A DNA stretch of 64,000 nt from Blastocystis sp. Blastoise (taxonomy: Eukaryota; Sar; Bigyra; Opalinata; Blastocystidae), in assembly GCA_039096225.1 (NCBI GenBank), contig JBBPEB010000030.1, forward strand, positions 186,001 through 250,000, given 5' to 3'. Positions 1-15,529 of this stretch are shown here, piece after piece. Numbering within the stretch: the first letter of the stretch is position 1; each line of letters begins with the position of its first letter. The position numbers and the translations under genes were made by a program. The notes under the pieces were generated by a model. The model saw only the letters and a list, made by a program, of their open reading frames with translations. It searched no databases and was not told where the DNA came from.

Positions 1-1425
1 ATTTATATATATTATTTACCAACAAAGAATCTAATTCTCTCATAAGAGAACAATAAAATTGAGTTTGAGCTTTCTTTACAAGTATTATACAATAAAGAAT
101 ACATTCATATTGATCTTTTTCTAGGTCATATTCAATACTACATAATAAATTGTGTATACATAAAGGAAAAGAATATATAAGTTTATACCTATGTGAAGAT
201 AGAATTTCCATATTTATCCTTTGTTTCCAATCTAAAATAAATTAGTGTGCTAATTAAATAAATATACTTGGAGTATTATTATAATCGTTATTTATTATCA
301 TATTGGAATCTAAAAAAAATAAAAGAACGAATAAATCATAATACAAGTAACGATTATACTTATTTATAATATATATTATTTACTATATCTATATCTTCAT
401 ACATACATATAGATTTAAGAAAAGAAATAGGCTTCGTTGAATTAGGACTCATTTAGATTTGCTGAACTATAGAAATAATAATTTATTTATAGAACTTGTA
501 GTATTTTTATGATGTATCATCACAAAAAACAGCATTGCTAATATATCATGTGGTCAATATGATAATTAGTATTAAAGAAAAAAGAATATATGATCATTAA
601 GACATATACCACGATATTTATATTCGTATAGAATGTTTATTTTATATTCTAGATATAAAAAGAAACCATAGAGATGATAATTTGAATAATATATGTTTGA
701 TGATTCATACAAATTATTTATAGATGTTCTCAGTATATCTTATTTTATGATAAAAACAATTTAGTATAAATATAGATATAGGAAACACACTATTCAAATC
801 CCAAGAAAAATCTTGTTTTGTCAGTCTGTTTTTCTAAGCCATTTTTTTATTTGGGGTTGTTACGATTATGATTTTGGTGATTCAATAGCTGCTACTCGTA
901 GATAGAATAATATTCAGTTTAGTTATTTGACATCAATAATTGTGTATACATTTCCTTTTCAATGATTCACTTAATTATTGTTTCTCGATTATCTCGGATG
1001 CTTGGTATAGTATGTGGTTTGTTGTGAAATGAAATATAGGGTCAGTACAAAAGTTTGTTGAGGTAATTATTGTTGATCCCTTAAAATTTGCTTGGTTCTA
1101 TGTATAATATATTTACCTAGACTATAAAAATATGAAAAGACTGAAAAAAACAAGAATATAAAAATGAATATGAAACATTATTGTGTTTTTTCCTGTTATA
1201 CGTATATAGTATCACATTGCTATAGACAGTATACTTATTCGATGTAATTATTATAATAGTACTTGAAAAACTAATAACGAAAAACACAGTTTTTAAAATG
1301 ATAAAAGAATCGAAAAAGAATTTGGGATGAAGAATGAGTTCAGTTAGGAAGTTTAACCAGTTTTTTCCATTAAATATACTAATAATTATCTATTTTGTTA
1401 TTATAAATAGTTAAATTTTGAGGAG
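1..1425. other. Non-coding AT-rich flank, left edge
   Basis: No open frame of useful length, RNA gene or repeat array is visible here. The stretch is AT-rich with frequent stops in all frames and precedes the first aspartic protease gene, so its right part presumably holds that promoter. No specific element can be supported. Confidence 0.5.
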
Positions 1426-4494
<3,069 letters not shown>

Positions 4495-5905
4495 TTGATA
4501 TATATATATATATATATACCTTGTTTTTATTAGTATGTAACCTATGTTTCTCAATAAACTCTCTATTTACTATATTCTACATTATTATTGTATTACATAC
4601 TTTTTACAACACTCTCTTTATATGTTAAAATTATTTTCTATATAAAAATTTTTTTTTTTATATTCTTTTGTTATTGAATAATTTATATAAATATTATTTA
4701 AATAATGTTCTTTTTTAACCATTCATAAATAAATTTGTTTATGCTTCATTCAGTATAAAAATTGGGTATCTATTCTAAGCATAGTATAAACAGAAACTCA
4801 AAAATAAGATTGATATAAGATGAAAAAGCAATAACACCTCGCTATTATATATATATATCGACACATAAGAATAAATATCGATACTTATGAATAACTATAT
4901 ATATGCTAATAATATCTTTTATATGCAAATTATAAAAATATCTCAATTAAAAATGGTATATAATGCTATAGAAGTAATGCTAAAAATGAAATCATTTCAT
5001 GAAAATATTTTCATTATACAGTCTTATATAACAAAGTATATATATACATAGATAAGTTTATAATCAAATCTATATAAAGAAACAGTGGGATTTTTAAAAT
5101 ATGATCTTTCAAATAAGGTATCAACAAAAACCATGAATTTTCATTCAATATTTTACAGAAAAATAGCAAATATGAGATATAGAATATTTTTCATGATATA
5201 TTATGAATCCAAACTATAGTTATTTAAAGATATCATCGACGACCAATCACATCAATAATGTTAGTATCTCATTGTTCATGTTTTTTTATACTAAAATATG
5301 TTTTACAATATATATATACTTGTATATTTATATATAATAATAAAAGAATTTATTACTTCACAAGTTACTGAAAGAATATAATATCTTCCCATATATTTTT
5401 CATCATTTCATGAATTCTAGATTATCAGATAGAATAGTCTCTTCTTGTAGCTAAATTATGATCTAACAAAGTCTTATCAATAAAACTGTTGATCCAACCT
5501 AAATTCTTAAAATTAAAGTATTATATTCCACTCATAGATAAGCTTTGAATTTCTGTTAATTGAGTAATTGTTGATATTTCTATATTTGATAATGACGAAA
5601 ATGATTACACTTACATCTCAATAATTAATATTTGAGATTTGGTATAACGAAAGTCACCTTGTTTTCCAAAGCATATATTGATATATTAATATGTAAATAT
5701 CACAATAAACTATTGATTCAACAGATTTTACAAAAAAAAGATTCCCACGAGAATAAATTGAGGATATATGCCTACAAATAATAACAGAATGTGGATGTTA
5801 TGGAAAATGTGTCTACCAAGAATGTACATATTAGCAATATCTTTTGTTTATAGAAAGTATTTGAAAACAAAAGATTTGTTTTCAAAGTAATTCTATTATT
5901 AATAA
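4495..5905. other. Intergenic region between the protease paralogues
   Basis: AT-rich, no supported gene. A TA run follows the upstream stop codon at about 4500-4518. The rest should contain the upstream gene's 3' end and the downstream gene's promoter; no distinct element is recognisable. Confidence 0.5.
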
Positions 5906-7858
5906 ATGTTTTTCTTTGTTGTAATAACTGCGATATTGCTTTCTGAGATTCAAGTATATAATTGATTGGACAATCAAACAGTATTTAGGCTTCAACATTA
6001 ATAAAAACGAAATTAATTCATAGCAATTATCCATGGATCTATTATACAAATATGAAAATAGGATCTCAAGAATCTCCTGCTCAACTAGCAATTGTAAGTT
6101 TTTTTTAAACTCTTTCAAGAAATATTTTTTATAGAGCACACTTATTGGATCCACCATTGTACAATCGAAAACATGTTTTGGATGTAATTATGTATATGGA
6201 ATTCTTTACTAGTTTTTATAATTTAGGCTTCTTCATATCCTTATGATATGAATAATTCTACAACTGTGTTACCTATTAGTTGTGACAGTTATGAATGTCA
6301 ATCAAGTATGGTATCATCTCATTTTTTTCTATTCTCATGTTCACTCTTATATATCACTTTTTAGATACTTGTGGTCGTCGTGATTGTGATGGAACTTGTC
6401 AACCTTCAACTCATGCATGTTGTGCTAAATCTGATAAATCTATTTGTGGTTTCGGTTTAGAGTTTATGAGTAATATAGAGTATATATTAATAATAATTTG
6501 ATCATTGTCTATCTACTTATATTTTTTCCTATATTATAGAGTATATGGTAGTGTCATCCGTGATAATATAATGTTCCAAACAACAACAGGATGGTCTACA
6601 CCTTATCCTACTACTATAGGTTATATCGAGTATTGAATAATTTATTACATATATATATTTATATTGTATATCTAGTCGTATAGTTGGTACTTATAAAGAA
6701 AAAGATGGACTATTAGGATTAGCTTATAAATCGAAGGGCTGTGACCCTTCTTGTTTTAATACTTATTTTGATGATATGGTAGATACTATAAGTGGAATGA
6801 ATAATATATTTACCATGTGTTTTGGAAATAACGATGGAATTCTTACTTATGGAGGAATTGATAAAGATCTTTATGTATATTGTTGTTTATTTGCTTTTTA
6901 TTCTTAATATTTATTTTTATATCTTAAACTATATGATTTCAATTATATTATTTATGATAAAACTATTATTGTTTTTTTTCTTCATGTTTATTTATTCATA
7001 TTTGTATAGTATGGTAATATAACATGGATCAATTTGATTGGAGACGGATTCTATTCTGTAGAATTTAATGATATTCGTGTCAATAATATTTCTATGTTTC
7101 ATTCAATTGTATATATATTTACCTTTTTATTTATAGTTGAAATTATGGCTACAAGTACATTCTTGATTTATTTATTTTTATTTTAATAATATATATAGGA
7201 AACTCGTTATGCCTATTTTAATACGATGGATTTTGCAATAAGCCTTCAAAGTGATCTTTATCAATCGATTGTGGAATACCTCAAAACTAACTACTGTCAT
7301 CTTCCTTGTATATTCTATATACTTATTATTATTCATATTATTTACATTCTATGAATTTATTTCTAGAGTATATATCTCTTATATACAAAATATATATTTT
7401 ATATAATTTGTTATTTATTATTGTACTTAGCTATATGTGGTAAACAGACTATTTTTGAGAATTATTGTTTGACATCTCCTCCTTCTTCTGATTGGCCTTC
7501 AATTGATATTTATTTGAATGGAATACCTATCTCTCTATCACCAGATCTCTATTTTATTCCATTACCTGACAAAGATAATACTATATATTGCTTTGCAATC
7601 AATAAATTGACTTCAGGTGAGGTATATTATATATTATGTGCATATATATATATATATGCTATTTTCTTATTGATTTATAGGATGTAAATACATTCGGGAG
7701 TTCGTTGATGAGAGGCTTTACTTTTGTTTTTGATAAAGAACAAGATCGAATTGGAATTGCCACTCCTAGTAGTTCTTGTCATGGTATATTATTATTATAT
7801 GTATTATTATGTTTATTATGTTTATAATTATATTTTTAATTATTTAAATAATATTTAG

Positions 7859-7892
<34 letters not shown>

Positions 7893-8199
7893 CAACATCA
7901 TTAGGAGGTATTAACAGATTATTTATTACTTCTCTACCTGATAAACATTTTTTAAATAATTATATTATTATTTATTGTATAACCCTTGCTATTATGTACT
8001 TCATTATAGTCATTATGTATATATATATATATACTATTCATTTTTTATATACAGTATGTACTAAATAATCTTATTCTATAGATTACAATATCGTTCGTAT
8101 CATAACAAAGTGCAATTTGTTAATGAGAAATCTATAAATAATAACTCATTAGATTTATCTTCTCAATCTTTAACAAATCAAAAACATTCTACCATTTAA
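5906..8199 (+). CDS. Catalytically dead paralogue of the aspartic protease (pseudoprotease)
   Basis: Predicted 478 residues, colinear with the upstream active gene. Thirteen exons: 5906-5953, 5989-6093, 6135-6191, 6227-6305, 6365-6479, 6540-6629, 6676-6874, 7010-7108, 7199-7307, 7431-7621, 7681-7783, 7893-8016, 8082-8199. The start is an equivalent 16-codon signal-peptide exon. At both catalytic positions the Asp is gone: DTGSGT is replaced by STLIGS (Ser52) and FDSGTT by FNTMDF (Asn272). The rest of the fold, the Cys-rich insert and the C-terminal membrane segment are kept, and no frameshift or stop is seen, so it reads as a maintained non-enzymatic protein rather than a decaying copy. The tail after the membrane segment is shorter. 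Possible roles are inhibitor, decoy or binding protein (inference). Confidence 0.8.
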
Positions 8200-9833
8200 A
8201 GTAATTTTGAATCTTCAGATTAGAATGAAAAATTAGACTTACGAATACTATTATTTAGTCACCCAACTACGTCTAACCTGGAAAATATACATATTTTACA
8301 ATATTTATTTAACTATATATGTATTATATAATTTGTGTATAATAGTATATATATATCTATATCTTTAAACATCTCAAAATATCTCAATTATTATATCCAT
8401 AGTGTCTTTTATTTATTATCAATAATTATTTCATCATATGCAAAGTCATGTACTCTGGTTTATTAAAATCATTTGTTAATAATTATAGGTCTATCTATAA
8501 TTTGTTAATAACTTTTTATTATTAAATTGAATTATATTATAGAATTTCAAAAGAGATTTGTTTTGTTGCTATCTGTCTTTTGATTTTGATTTGTGAGAAT
8601 TTACAGCGTTTATAATACCGTAAATTTTATTTGTTTATATATATTTGCAAAAAATAATATATAAATGGAAAAATATCAACCAATTTTTTATAAAAAACAC
8701 GAAATAATGAATGCTTCTAATATACTATACATTAATGGAAATATACCATTGGATTAGAATTCACTTTAGTAAAAGAGTAAAAAAAATGAAAGCATCAAAC
8801 AGTCAAAAAAACATAGAATGATACTACATATGATCATATATACTATAAACAGTTTAAAAACTATTTTTATAAGAATTATAGAAAAACATTAAATAGTATA
8901 CAAATAAAAGAAAAGTTATAATAAAAATTGTTTTTATTTTTCAATAAACAATGTTTTTTATTTTTATTCTTATATTTTGTGAATGGAATATAGAATATAG
9001 ATTTTGTTATATGTATGATACACTTATATTGGAAACGAATACTATTTCTATGTATTGTCAAGTGATAGACAAAATTATTATAAGTTTTTTTTTATAAATT
9101 AAAATTAATAGTATTTTATGTTATATATTCTTATACAAATGATTCATCAAGAGAGTAGTGTTGTTATTTCAATAATATAATATTTTTTTTCTCAAATAAA
9201 AAGATTCAAGTCAATAGTGAGTTATTATAAAAGTCTGAACATTAAAAATAACTTGTTTTAGCTCAGTTTAAAACAATTTTAGGATAAATATGGATGAAAT
9301 GATGTATTCATTTTAAGTTGAAAAATAGGATAGTCTTCTCATTGATATGTGGTTGTAACTACATAATATAGCATTATCAATCAAGAAAGTGCTCAAATAA
9401 ATAGAAAAAACACAATATTTTGGGAAATCCAAAAATTCCCAGGAGAATCATGAATAATTTAGGAGAGAATGCCATTTTTCTGGAAACTTGGCTTCTGATG
9501 GGATTTGGATCTTAGAATAAAAGAAGCTATTCACGGTTATTTTTGTTTTTATAGTAAAAACCAATAAATACTCATGGGAATTACCAGAAGAAACATTTTT
9601 TGTTTTCTTTACTTATTCATTTAAGGTTGTTTTCTATGAAAGGATATATGCTTTTAAGAAAATTATCTTTTACACTTGTATTAAATAATGAAATAGACAA
9701 ATGAAATGTTAAAAATGAGATTTTTATCCAATAGAAACACTTATATCATAAAGATTAATAAAATGAGAAAGACATTTCATTGAGTAATTGTGTATATTTT
9801 ATTTGTTTATAAGAGTCAAGTACATATATAAAT
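8200..9833. other. Intergenic region upstream of clathrin heavy chain
   Basis: No gene supported. The last 400 bases are somewhat less AT-rich and include an imperfect inverted repeat, TGGGAA (9421-9426) with TTCCCA (9436-9441), a possible control site of the strongly codon-biased downstream gene. A short reverse frame at 8876-9061 looks non-coding. Confidence 0.4.
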
Positions 9834-12800
9834 ATGGCTCAAGTTCCTATTAATTTTACTGAAGTTGCTAATCTTAGCAGCTTAGGTATTGCTCCTGCTA
9901 ACATTAACTTCAAGAATGTAACTATGGTATCTGATAAATACATTTGCATTCGTGAAGAAGGTGCTACTCCCTCTCTTGCTATCGTTGATACTGATAAGAA
10001 CTTCCAAGTTACTCGTCAACCCATGGGTGCTGAAGCTGCTATTATGAACCCTGTATCTAAGGTTATTGCTCTTCGTAAGGGTAATCAACTTCAAGTATAC
10101 AACCTTGATATGAAGTCTAAGATGGCTTCTTTCAAGCTTCCTGATAGTGCTTCTGTTACTTATTGGACTTGGATTGATACTAAGACCATTGCTATTGTTA
10201 CTCAAGCTGGTGTTTTCCATTGGTCTATTGAAGGAGAAGCTACTCCTAAGAAGATCTTTGATCGTTTACCCGATCTTGCTTCTTCTCAAATTATTAATTA
10301 CAGAGTTTCTGCTAATGGTAAATGGTGCCTTCTTATTGGTATTAAGAAAGGTGCTAACAATTCTATTGCTGGTGATATTCAACTTTATTCTATTGAACAT
10401 AAGAAGTCTCAACATCTTTTCGGACATGCTGCTGGTTTCTGTACTATTGAACCTGCTAAGGGTAAGCCTTCTGTTGAAGTTTTCGTCTTCATTGAAAAGA
10501 AGGATGCTATGCCTCAAGGTAGATTCTTCTGTATGGAAGTTGGTAATCCTCAAGGTTTTAAGATTGTCCCTAAGGAATTCAAGTTTGCTCCTGATGCTCC
10601 TACTGATTTCCCTGTATCTCTTGAACTTGATCAAGCTAAAGCTATTGCTTATGTTGTAACTAAATTCGGTTATGTTTACATGTTTGATGTTTTCACTGGT
10701 TCTCTTCTTTTCAGATCTCGTCTTTCTACTGATACCATCTTCGTTACTGTTAATACTCAAGATGGTGGTGTTTTCGGTATTACTACTCAAAAGGGTCAAG
10801 TTCTTAAGGTATCTATGAATGAAGATAATCTTATTCCTTTCGTTCTTAATACTCTTAAACAACAACAATTAGCTCTTGAATTAGCTACTCGTCTTGGTTT
10901 ACCTGGTGCTGATGATATTTTCCGTGCTCAATTTGAAAATGCTATGCAAAGAGGTGATTTCAAGAGTGCTGCTAAGATTGCTTACTCTTCTCCTCCAGGT
11001 GTTCTTCGTACTGAATCTACTCTTCGTAGACTTCAATCTATGTCTGCTATGCCCGGTCAACAAGCTCCTTTCCTTCAATATGTTTCTACTCTTCTTGAAT
11101 GTGGTCAACTTAATGAAATTGAAACCATTGAATTATGTAGACCTGTCTTCCAACAAGGTAAGAAGAATATTATTGAAAATTGGTTAAAGGATAATAAGCT
11201 TACTTGTTCTGAAGCTCTTGGTGATATTTTCTTCCAACAAGATGCTAAGCTTGCTCTTGGTGTTTATTATAAGGCTAAGGCTCATGATAAGGTTATTGCT
11301 TGTTTAGTTAGACAAGGACTTTTCGATAAGGTTCTTCAATATGCTAAGACCAATAACTATACTCCTGATTATAATGATCTTATTCGTCGTTTAATTCAAA
11401 GTGATCCTCAAGGTGCTGAAAACTTTACTAAGATGTTAGCTAGTACTGATGCTTCTCTTATTGATGCTGAAAGTATTGCTGATGCTTTCCTTACTATGGG
11501 ATTCACTCAACAAGCTACTGGTATTCTTCTTGAAATTATTCAAAAGAGAGGTGATCTTCCTGAAGATGGTCATATTCAAACCCGTGTTCTTGAAATTAAC
11601 CTTTCTCAAGGTCATACTCAAGTTGCTGAAGCTATTCTTTCTTCTAACATTATGACTCACTTTGATAAAGCTAAGATTGCTTCTCTTTGTGAAAGAAGTG
11701 GTCTTGTTCAACAAGCTCTTGAATTATATTCTGATCTTGATGATATTAAGAGAGTTATTGTTAATACTCAAATGTTAAAGCCTGAATGGTTAGTTACTTA
11801 TCTTGGTTCTATGGCTCCTGAAAATTGTATGGAATGTCTTCGTGCTTTAGTTTCTTCTAATCTTAGAAATATTCAAATTGTTGTTAAGGTAGGTCAAACT
11901 TATGCTGAAACTCTTGGTAGTGATAATATTGTTGCTCTTCTTGAAGAATATAATTCTACTGAAGGTCTTTTCTACTTCCTTGGTTCTATTGTTAATACTA
12001 CTAAGGATCCTAAGGTTCAATTTAAGTATATTCAAGCTGCTACTAAACTTGGTCAATATAAAGAAGTTGAAAGAATTTGCCGTGAAGGTGAAGCTTTTGA
12101 TCCTCAAGAAGTTAAACAATTCCTTATTGAAGCTCGTTTACCTGAACCTCTTCCTCTTATTCATGTTTGTAATAGATTTGATATGTTAGATGAAATGACT
12201 CAATATCTTTATGAAAATAAACTTCCTAAGTATATTGATGCTTTTGTTACTAAGGTTGCTCCTCAAAAGACTCCTGTTATTATTGGTAAACTTATTGATT
12301 TAGATGCTTCTGATGAATATATTATTGGTCTTCTTAATGCTGTTAGTGCTCAATGTCCTATTGCTCAACTTGTTGAAGTTGTTGAAGGTAGAAATAGACT
12401 TCGTATGCTTCAAGGATGGTTAGAAGCTCGTCTTTCTGAAGGTAATCAAACTCCTGAACTTCATAATGCTATTGGTAAGATTTACATTACTATTAATAAG
12501 GAACCTCAAGAATTCCTTCTTAAGGATCAATTCTATGAACCTGCTGTTCTTGGTAAATTCTGTGAAAAGTTAGATCCTTATCTTGCTTATCTTGCTTATA
12601 GACGTGCTAATGGTGGTTGTGATGATGATCTTATTCGTGTTACTAATGAAAATGGTCTCTTTAAGGATCAAGCTCGTTATTTAGTTGAAAGACAAGATGA
12701 AGCTCTTTGGACTAAGGTTCTTAATGAAGAAAATGAATTTAAGGATCAACTTGTTGAACAAGTTGTTAATACTGCTCTTCCTGAATCTAAGAATCCTGAT

Positions 12801-15041
12801 GAAGTTTCTAAGACTGTTAAGGCTTTCATTGATGCTGATTTACCTGAACATCTTATTGGTTTATTAGAAAGATTAGTTCTTCAAGGTTCTGATTTTGCTA
12901 ATAATAAGAATCTTCAAAACTTACTTATTATTACTGGTGTTCGTGCTGCTAGAGATAAGGTTATGGAATATATTAATAGACTTGATAACTTTGATGGTCC
13001 TAAACTTGCTCTTTTCTGTTTAGATGAAGAATATAAATGTTATGAAGAAGCTTTCACTATTTACAAGAAGTTCCAAATGCCTGTTGAAGCTGTTTGTGTT
13101 CTTCTTAATCAAATTCAATCTATTGATCGTGCTTATGAATTTGCTGAAAGATGTGCTAATCCTCAAGTTTGGTCTAAGGTTGCTAAGGCTCAATTAGATG
13201 ATGGTCAAGTTGATGCTGCTATTGCTTCTTATATTCGTGCTCAAGATCCTTCTAATTACTTAGATGTTATCTTTGCTGCTGAACGTGATGGTTGTTATGA
13301 ATCTCTTATTGATTATCTTCATCTTGTCCGTAAGACTATGAAACAAGCTCGTGTTGATACTTCTCTTGTTTATGCTCTTGCTAAGACTGATAAGATGGCT
13401 GAATTAGAAGAATTTATTATTTCTCCTAATGTTGCTCAAATTCAAAATGTTGGTGATCGTTGTTATGATGAAGGTATGTATGAAGCTGCTAAGAGACTCT
13501 TTGATAATATTGGTAATAATGCTAAGTTAGCTGCTTGTTACATTGCTCTTGGTAAATATCGTGAAGCTGTTGATGCTGCTAAGAAGGCTAATGCTGTTAA
13601 GACTTGGAAGGAAGTTAATGAAGCTTGTCTTAAGGCTCAAGAATATAAACTTGCTGCTACTGCTGCTCTTTCTATTATTGTTTCTCCTGATCATCTTGAA
13701 TCTCTTGTTAATACTTATGAATCTCGTGGTCTTTATGATGAAATTATTAAGATTATGGAACAAGGTCTTGGTTTAGAAAATGCTCATACTGGTATTTTCA
13801 CTGAACTTGCTTGCTTATATTCTAAGCATCGTCAAGAAAAAGTTATGGAACATCTTAAGATTTTCTGGAATAGAATGCATGTTCCTAAGGTACTTCGTGC
13901 TTGTGAAAATGCTCGTCTTTGGAATGAAGCTGTTTATCTTTATGTCCAAACTGAAGAATATGATATGGGTGTCCGTACTATGATGGATCATGCTGCTGAT
14001 TGTTTCAATGAAAGTGAATTCTATGATATTATTCAAAAGGTCCGTAATCAAGAATTATTCTACAAAGCTATTGATTACTTCTTATTAGAACAACCTCTTC
14101 TTCTTGAAAAGTATCTTGCTATGTCTAAGGCTAACCTTGATCACTCTCGTGTTGTTCTTCAAGTCCAAAAGGCTAAACATCTTCCTCTTATTCAACAATA
14201 TCTTAAGAGTGTTCAATCTGAAAATATTGCTGTCGTTAATGAAGCTATTAATGATTTATGTATTGAAGATGAAGATTATGAAGCTCTTAGAGAATCTGTT
14301 GATTCCCATGATAACTTTGATCAAATTGCTTTAGCTTCTAAGCTTGAATCTAATGATCTTCTTGAATTCCGTAGAATTGCTGCTTATCTTTATAAGAGAA
14401 ATGAAAAGTATGAAAAGTCTGTTGAAATCTCTAAGAAGGATGAAATGTTTGCTGATGCTATTGAAACTGCTTGTGTTTCTCGTAAGGATGAAATTGCTAC
14501 TGATCTTCTTACTTATTTCGTTGAAAAGGGTGATAAGGAATGTTTCTCTGCTACTCTCTTCACTTGTTATGATCTTATTGAAGCTGATGTTGCTCTTGAA
14601 CTTGCTTACAGATACAACTTTATCTCTTTCGCTATTCCTTATTTCGTTCAATACATTAAGGAAACCAACAACAAGATTGCTGAATTAGAAAAACTTGTTA
14701 AGCCTGAAGATAATGGTTTCGTTCAACCTGCTGTTGCTCCTTTCGGTGGTGTAATGCAAATTGCTGATGCTGCTGCTCCTATGGCTCCTATGGCCCCTAT
14801 GGGTGCTCCTATGGGTGCTCCTGCTCCTATGGCTCCTATGGGTGGTATGCCTCCTATGGGTATGGCCCCTATGGGCGCTCCCATGGGTGCTCCTGCTCCT
14901 ATGGCTCCTATGGGTAACATGGCTCCTATGGGTGGTATGCCTCCTATGGGCATGGCTCCTATGGGTATGGCTCCTATGGCTCCTATGGGTGGTATGGCTC
15001 CTATGGGCGCTCCTGCTACTCAAATGGGTGGTATGTGGTAA
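9834..15041 (+). CDS. Clathrin heavy chain with Met/Ala/Pro/Gly-rich C-terminal tail
   Basis: Single intronless frame of 1735 codons encoding the triskelion leg of clathrin coats, used in endocytosis and trans-Golgi/endosome sorting. The N terminus (MAQVPINFTEVANL) and the beta-propeller of about 330 residues are typical, followed by repeated helical clathrin repeats and a trimerisation region ending in NKIAELEKLVKPEDNG. It is about 60-80 residues longer than animal and yeast proteins. The extra length is a C-terminal tail from about residue 1640 with repeated PMG, APM and GAP units. An Hsc70-binding motif of the QLMLT type is not evident. Codon choice is very narrow (GCT, GGT, GAA, CAA, AAG, CTT), as expected for a strongly expressed gene. 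Many reverse and shifted open frames inside it are shadows. Confidence 0.98.
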   Translation: MAQVPINFTEVANLSSLGIAPANINFKNVTMVSDKYICIREEGATPSLAIVDTDKNFQVTRQPMGAEAAIMNPVSKVIALRKGNQLQVYNLDMKSKMASFKLPDSASVTYWTWIDTKTIAIVTQAGVFHWSIEGEATPKKIFDRLPDLASSQIINYRVSANGKWCLLIGIKKGANNSIAGDIQLYSIEHKKSQHLFGHAAGFCTIEPAKGKPSVEVFVFIEKKDAMPQGRFFCMEVGNPQGFKIVPKEFKFAPDAPTDFPVSLELDQAKAIAYVVTKFGYVYMFDVFTGSLLFRSRLSTDTIFVTVNTQDGGVFGITTQKGQVLKVSMNEDNLIPFVLNTLKQQQLALELATRLGLPGADDIFRAQFENAMQRGDFKSAAKIAYSSPPGVLRTESTLRRLQSMSAMPGQQAPFLQYVSTLLECGQLNEIETIELCRPVFQQGKKNIIENWLKDNKLTCSEALGDIFFQQDAKLALGVYYKAKAHDKVIACLVRQGLFDKVLQYAKTNNYTPDYNDLIRRLIQSDPQGAENFTKMLASTDASLIDAESIADAFLTMGFTQQATGILLEIIQKRGDLPEDGHIQTRVLEINLSQGHTQVAEAILSSNIMTHFDKAKIASLCERSGLVQQALELYSDLDDIKRVIVNTQMLKPEWLVTYLGSMAPENCMECLRALVSSNLRNIQIVVKVGQTYAETLGSDNIVALLEEYNSTEGLFYFLGSIVNTTKDPKVQFKYIQAATKLGQYKEVERICREGEAFDPQEVKQFLIEARLPEPLPLIHVCNRFDMLDEMTQYLYENKLPKYIDAFVTKVAPQKTPVIIGKLIDLDASDEYIIGLLNAVSAQCPIAQLVEVVEGRNRLRMLQGWLEARLSEGNQTPELHNAIGKIYITINKEPQEFLLKDQFYEPAVLGKFCEKLDPYLAYLAYRRANGGCDDDLIRVTNENGLFKDQARYLVERQDEALWTKVLNEENEFKDQLVEQVVNTALPESKNPDEVSKTVKAFIDADLPEHLIGLLERLVLQGSDFANNKNLQNLLIITGVRAARDKVMEYINRLDNFDGPKLALFCLDEEYKCYEEAFTIYKKFQMPVEAVCVLLNQIQSIDRAYEFAERCANPQVWSKVAKAQLDDGQVDAAIASYIRAQDPSNYLDVIFAAERDGCYESLIDYLHLVRKTMKQARVDTSLVYALAKTDKMAELEEFIISPNVAQIQNVGDRCYDEGMYEAAKRLFDNIGNNAKLAACYIALGKYREAVDAAKKANAVKTWKEVNEACLKAQEYKLAATAALSIIVSPDHLESLVNTYESRGLYDEIIKIMEQGLGLENAHTGIFTELACLYSKHRQEKVMEHLKIFWNRMHVPKVLRACENARLWNEAVYLYVQTEEYDMGVRTMMDHAADCFNESEFYDIIQKVRNQELFYKAIDYFLLEQPLLLEKYLAMSKANLDHSRVVLQVQKAKHLPLIQQYLKSVQSENIAVVNEAINDLCIEDEDYEALRESVDSHDNFDQIALASKLESNDLLEFRRIAAYLYKRNEKYEKSVEISKKDEMFADAIETACVSRKDEIATDLLTYFVEKGDKECFSATLFTCYDLIEADVALELAYRYNFISFAIPYFVQYIKETNNKIAELEKLVKPEDNGFVQPAVAPFGGVMQIADAAAPMAPMAPMGAPMGAPAPMAPMGGMPPMGMAPMGAPMGAPAPMAPMGNMAPMGGMPPMGMAPMGMAPMAPMGGMAPMGAPATQMGGMW
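14770..15029 (+). repeat. Coding repeat: PMG/APM units in the clathrin tail
   Basis: Imperfect tandem units of GCTCCTATGG and GGTGCTCCTATG encode the low-complexity Met/Ala/Pro/Gly tail of clathrin heavy chain. Synonymous changes (GGT/GGC, CCT/CCC) break the DNA repeat while the amino-acid pattern persists, which suggests protein-level conservation rather than only recent slippage. Confidence 0.9.
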
Positions 15042-15529
15042 ACGAAGTAATTATTTTTCTTTTTTCCATTTTTGCGATATCTGATATATATATAATATAC
15101 TATTAGTATTATATGTAACATAGTCTAGTTTAGTCAATAAACATTTTTATTGTGTATAAAAAATTGTTAAAAAAATTTATCTGTTGTTTTGTTTGTATAT
15201 TAAGTTTGTAATTGTTAGATAAAAAAATTACATTTGCTTTGAATAAAATAATTTTTTTTTTGAGAATAATATTATAATATTTTCTTCCAGCTAAAATTAT
15301 TTTAGCACTACAAATGACATACGAAAATATAATCGTGAATAATTAAATATTCTGTATTTTCTTTTTGTTTTTTCCCAAATAGAACATCATCATTAACTAA
15401 ATTCATATCATTCAACTTTGTTCTGATTATCGCAGTATATGTTATAAAATCTACTGATATTTTTATAATTCATTATTTGATTTATGATGTATCTATATTT
15501 ACTATCTTTTAGAAACAATCTTCTCAACA
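15042..15529. other. Intergenic region, clathrin to HUT1-like gene
   Basis: AT-rich with no frame or RNA gene supported. It holds the clathrin 3' end (an AATAAA-like AATAAACA near 15137) and the promoter of the downstream transporter. Confidence 0.5.

Noticed and set aside
5882-6157. 91-codon reverse frame
   Set aside because: Antisense to the first exons of the pseudoprotease gene, which are supported by colinearity with the paralogue.
6227-6250. ATATCCTT as a possible U12 donor in the pseudoprotease
   Set aside because: It lies within coding sequence colinear with the paralogue; no frame gap follows.
9640-9655. ATATCCTT on the minus strand upstream of clathrin
   Set aside because: Intergenic, no minus-strand exon on either side.
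14685-15023. Reverse frames with His/Arg/Ser or Pro/Ile/Gly repeats over the clathrin tail
   Set aside because: Shadows of the coding repeat; the forward frame is clearly clathrin.
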